Part shown: positions 61,927 to 64,000 of the stretch, in pieces
Position numbering within the stretch: the stretch's first letter is position 1
Layout: every line of letters starts with the position of its first letter
NCBI RefSeq assembly: GCF_024343615.1
Contig: NZ_RJUB01000158.1
Location: 51,049-115,048 of the forward strand
DNA: 64,000 nt
Direction of reading: 5' to 3'
From: Ferruginibacter sp. HRS2-29
GTDB lineage: Bacteria > Bacteroidota > Bacteroidia > Chitinophagales > Chitinophagaceae
The notes under the pieces: generated by a model
Told to the model about the DNA's origin: nothing
What the model saw: the letters and a program-made list of their open reading frames with translations, nothing else
Database searches by the model: none
Translations under genes and position numbers: made by a program

Positions 61927-62183
61927 GCGGAACCGGCTGGCGGGGACGCCACGCCGGGGCGGTATGGTTTATTTTTGATACGCAGCCGTGTGGAAAACTT
62001 GAGCGACGGCGTATTTTTTACACAAAGCCGAAACTCCCGCGGAACCGGCTGGCAGGGACACCACGCCGGGGCGGTATGGTTTATTTTTGATACGCAGCCG
62101 TGTGGAAAACTTGAGCGACGGCGTATTTTTTACACAAAGCCGAAACTCCCGCGGAACCGGCTGGCGGGGACGCCACGCCGGGG
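61927..62183. repeat. 112-bp direct tandem repeat, 2.3 copies
   Basis: Copies start GCGGAACCGG at 61927, 62039 and 62151, with a period of exactly 112 bp. Copies one and two differ at only a few bases, and the third is cut off at about 62183. Each full unit holds an internal hairpin (ATACGCAGCCGT against ACGGCGTAT) and GC-rich blocks that stand out from the flanking DNA. Open frames on both strands within it come from the repetition, not from genes. Confidence 0.9.
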
Positions 62184-62286
62184 TACAAGTTTTTTTTTTG
62201 CCATTGCCAGGCCTTTTCCGGCGCATCCCTCTTCCTTTAAAAATCCATTTTACTCTTTGTAAAATGAGATACACTCAAAAAGGCTA

Positions 62287-62520
62287 TCAGTAAACTACCA
62301 GGTCTGGCTGTTTTTTCAAGTAGGGCAATAAAAACGATTGATTAAAATAGCACAGGCCGGTACGGTAATTTAATTTTTTACCAAGGGCAAAAGCAATAGC
62401 TGCATTGTACAGCTGCATTGATTTTAGAGTATCTGCCGTTTCATACTTTACTGCCAAACGCATCATGCTTAATGCTTCCCGGATAGTATCGGGCAGTATA
62501 GTGGCTAATTGCTTTTTTCT
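62287..62520 (-). pseudogene. Remnant of a TPR-type protein gene
   Basis: The minus strand encodes ATILPDTIREALSMMRLAVK, then YETADTLKSMQLYNAAIAFALGKKLNYRTG and LPYLKKQPDLVVY before a stop at 62289-62287. Upstream the frame is interrupted near an A run at about 62510, and no start is present. The helical repeats resemble the TPR part of Bacteroidota sensor proteins. It is a 5'-truncated fragment. Confidence 0.55.
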
Positions 62521-62536
62521 ACACTATCTATATTAG

Positions 62537-62593
62537 GTTGCTGTGCAACGCACACAACGGTTGTGTGTAAAAAATATCCTGTTTTTACAGGAT
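62537..62593. repeat. Three consecutive small hairpins
   Basis: GTTGC-TGT-GCAAC (62537-62549), CACACAA-CGG-TTGTGTG (62551-62567) and ATCCTG-N6-CAGGAT (62576-62593) follow one another with almost no gap. The rest of 62184-62820 holds only the TPR remnant and a possible small frame. Confidence 0.6.
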
Positions 62594-62644
62594 GGACAAG
62601 AGCTAAAAAAATGATGAGGTTTGTTTTACCATAAACAACTTACC

Positions 62645-62755
62645 ATGAAAAAAAATTTTATCCCTTTCAGGCAGGCTACACATTTGCTGCAACATGTTAG
62701 CGCAGGTGCGTTACACAACAGAAATGTATCTCCTTCGGTTGCCCAACAGAATTAA
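62645..62755 (+). CDS. Possible 36-residue peptide
   Basis: The frame MKKNFIPFRQATHLLQHVSAGALHNRN ends with a stop at 62753-62755, 65 bp before the next gene. It has no recognised homologue, no clear ribosome-binding site and no signal peptide. It could be a remnant or chance. Confidence 0.25.
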   Translation: MKKNFIPFRQATHLLQHVSAGALHNRNVSPSVAQQN

Positions 62756-62820
62756 AACACAACACTCTTTTCCTTTTATAAAACAATAAGTTCATCGTAC
62801 AACAACATAAAACTACTGCA

Positions 62821-64000
62821 ATGAAAATCTGCTTTGTATGTATCGCTGTATTTCTTTTCCTGAGTACAGCATTTGCCCAGCCGGGCAAAAAAGTAAAGCC
62901 AAAGGAAAAGCCGCCTACGCAAAAAGAAATGGAAGATTTACTGAAGCTGGCGCAGGATGCGATGAAGGATATTAGCCCGGAGGATAAAAAATTAATGGAT
63001 AGTATGGGCATTAAGATACCAACATTTAGCAATATGCCAAATGTGAGTGATCAGCAATTAGCAGATGCCTATACGCAGGATGGTTCGGGTGTTGTGGTAC
63101 CTGCAAAAAAAACTGCACTCATTGCTCAAATCCCTAAAACTATTTTTTCTACCGCACAACTGGAGGCGTATGTACAGTCTACAAATGCATCCATTGCCGA
63201 TATGATTAAGCCGGAGGCAAAACAACTGGCAGAAAAGATTCTGTTGCAGTTTAAAAACGATCCTTACCCTGGTGCCATGGTGGCTGCATCTGCAAATGGT
63301 TTATGGCTTTTGGGCTATCAGGAGCCTGCCGTTTACCTTATGGGCAAAGCCATACAACTGTTGCCCAATGCCGATAATTACAGCAATTATGCTGCATACC
63401 TAACCATGATGGGTGCCGCCCACATGGCCATACCTATATTACAAAAACTAAACAATGTTCATAAAAAAAACAGCACCATTTACAACAATCTTGCACAGGC
63501 ATGGCTGCAAATGGGCGATGGAGATAAAGCAGAAAAATATATTGACAGTGCCATTATGATCTATGCGTATCATCCGCAGGCAAATTTTACCAAATGCCTG
63601 CTGCAGGAAGCCAGAGGGGAAATGACGAATGCTGTGATTTCTTTAAAACGATCTATCAAACATAGTGCAACCAAAAAGAAACTGGACAAACTGCAGGCTA
63701 TGGAGAAAGATAAAAAACAATTGAAATACTATGTACCCAGAGTGTACTACTCTACTGCTTTTAATTTAGCAAAATATGCGGCTTTGGTACCCAAATCGTA
63801 TGCACATGTGGTAGATCCCGGTATTTATAATCAATGGGCAAATTTCAGAACCATAATGGCAAATGAAATAGCGGTGGTAACTGCCGACATTGCCAGGGCT
63901 ACTGCAAAAGCCAATGAAGAAGCGCATTACCTCACGGTGAATACCGCTAAAGCAGGAGGGCTGCAATTTAGCCCATGGTACAGCAAGCAACTAAAACGTG
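62821..64000 (+). CDS. Exported TPR-repeat protein, cut by the window edge
   Basis: At least 393 codons run open to the right edge. The protein has a signal peptide (KICFVCIAVFLFLSTAFAQ) and a Lys/Pro-rich linker (PGKKVKPKEKPPTQKEMEDLL). TPR-like helix pairs occupy about 130-270 (ANGLWLLGYQEPAVYLMGKAIQLLPNADNYSNYAAYL, IYNNLAQAWLQMGDGDKAEKYIDSAI). The MEDLLKLAQDAMKDISPEDKKLMDSMGI pattern is common in periplasmic Bacteroidota proteins. The function is unknown; the C-terminus lies outside the window. Confidence 0.8.
   Translation, partial: MKICFVCIAVFLFLSTAFAQPGKKVKPKEKPPTQKEMEDLLKLAQDAMKDISPEDKKLMDSMGIKIPTFSNMPNVSDQQLADAYTQDGSGVVVPAKKTALIAQIPKTIFSTAQLEAYVQSTNASIADMIKPEAKQLAEKILLQFKNDPYPGAMVAASANGLWLLGYQEPAVYLMGKAIQLLPNADNYSNYAAYLTMMGAAHMAIPILQKLNNVHKKNSTIYNNLAQAWLQMGDGDKAEKYIDSAIMIYAYHPQANFTKCLLQEARGEMTNAVISLKRSIKHSATKKKLDKLQAMEKDKKQLKYYVPRVYYSTAFNLAKYAALVPKSYAHVVDPGIYNQWANFRTIMANEIAVVTADIARATAKANEEAHYLTVNTAKAGGLQFSPWYSKQLKR

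Noticed and set aside
61927..62183. Direct repeats that could be taken for a CRISPR array
   Set aside because: The units are 112 bp and directly adjacent, without short repeats separated by unique spacers, and no cas gene is present.
61969..62293. Open frames on both strands in the 112-bp repeat
   Set aside because: They repeat the same peptide because the DNA repeats, overlap each other in several frames and have no recognisable domain or start context.

Overview
The window is chromosomal DNA of a Bacteroidota bacterium, most likely of the Chitinophagaceae or a close relative. The signs are type IX secretion C-terminal domains on two giant exported proteins, promoter elements of the form TAnnTTTG, a bacillithiol deacetylase, a CcmE with a Cys-x3-Tyr haem site, glutaminyl-tRNA synthetase, and seven mostly two-domain universal stress proteins. 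No rRNA, tRNA, CRISPR array or intact transposase was seen.

Layout. 0.5-12.5 kb is a housekeeping mixture (VOC protein, methyltransferase, ureohydrolase, CcmE/CcmF, DUF4294, BshB1, desaturase, GlnS). 12.7-20.6 kb holds two divergent, very large secreted T9SS substrates (an ELWKTDG-repeat protein and an M36 metalloprotease). 20.9-24.8 kb holds an ABC permease and an epimerase. Gaps in these parts contain long nested palindromes; three of them (6.8, 12.0 and 20.7 kb) are copies of one asymmetric element with two side hairpins.

25-54 kb is a stress/low-oxygen island: CoA-transferase, an exported bactofilin-like protein, a histidine kinase with a response regulator fused to a Crp/Fnr domain, two PPOX flavin-type proteins, seven Usp genes, an L,D-transpeptidase, DUF1003, PEP synthase, PfkB kinase, a P-type ATPase, Hsp20, a phospholipase-D enzyme, OsmC and a zinc alcohol dehydrogenase. 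The gaps before its operons carry an FNR-like palindrome TGAYN4RTCA. In seven cases this lies exactly 58.5 bp (centre to last base) from a -7-like element, a class I activator geometry. Gene content resembles the mycobacterial DosR dormancy regulon, here apparently built around a Crp/Fnr-type output.

54.2-58.7 kb is a sulfur module: TauE/SafE exporter, persulfide dioxygenase-rhodanese, two half-size YeeE/YedE transporters and a cysteine-rich Crp-family regulator. The exporter and dioxygenase genes share a second operator (GTNAC-N4-GTNAC) at an identical distance from identical -7 elements.

58.8-61.5 kb is strikingly AT-rich and looks acquired: a discoidin-domain membrane protein, a HEPN-like protein and a TIR-domain gene broken by two single-base indels in A runs. 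It is followed by a SymE-like toxin gene whose start codon lies in a perfect 16-bp inverted repeat, a 112-bp tandem repeat, a TPR gene remnant and a TPR protein running off the right edge.
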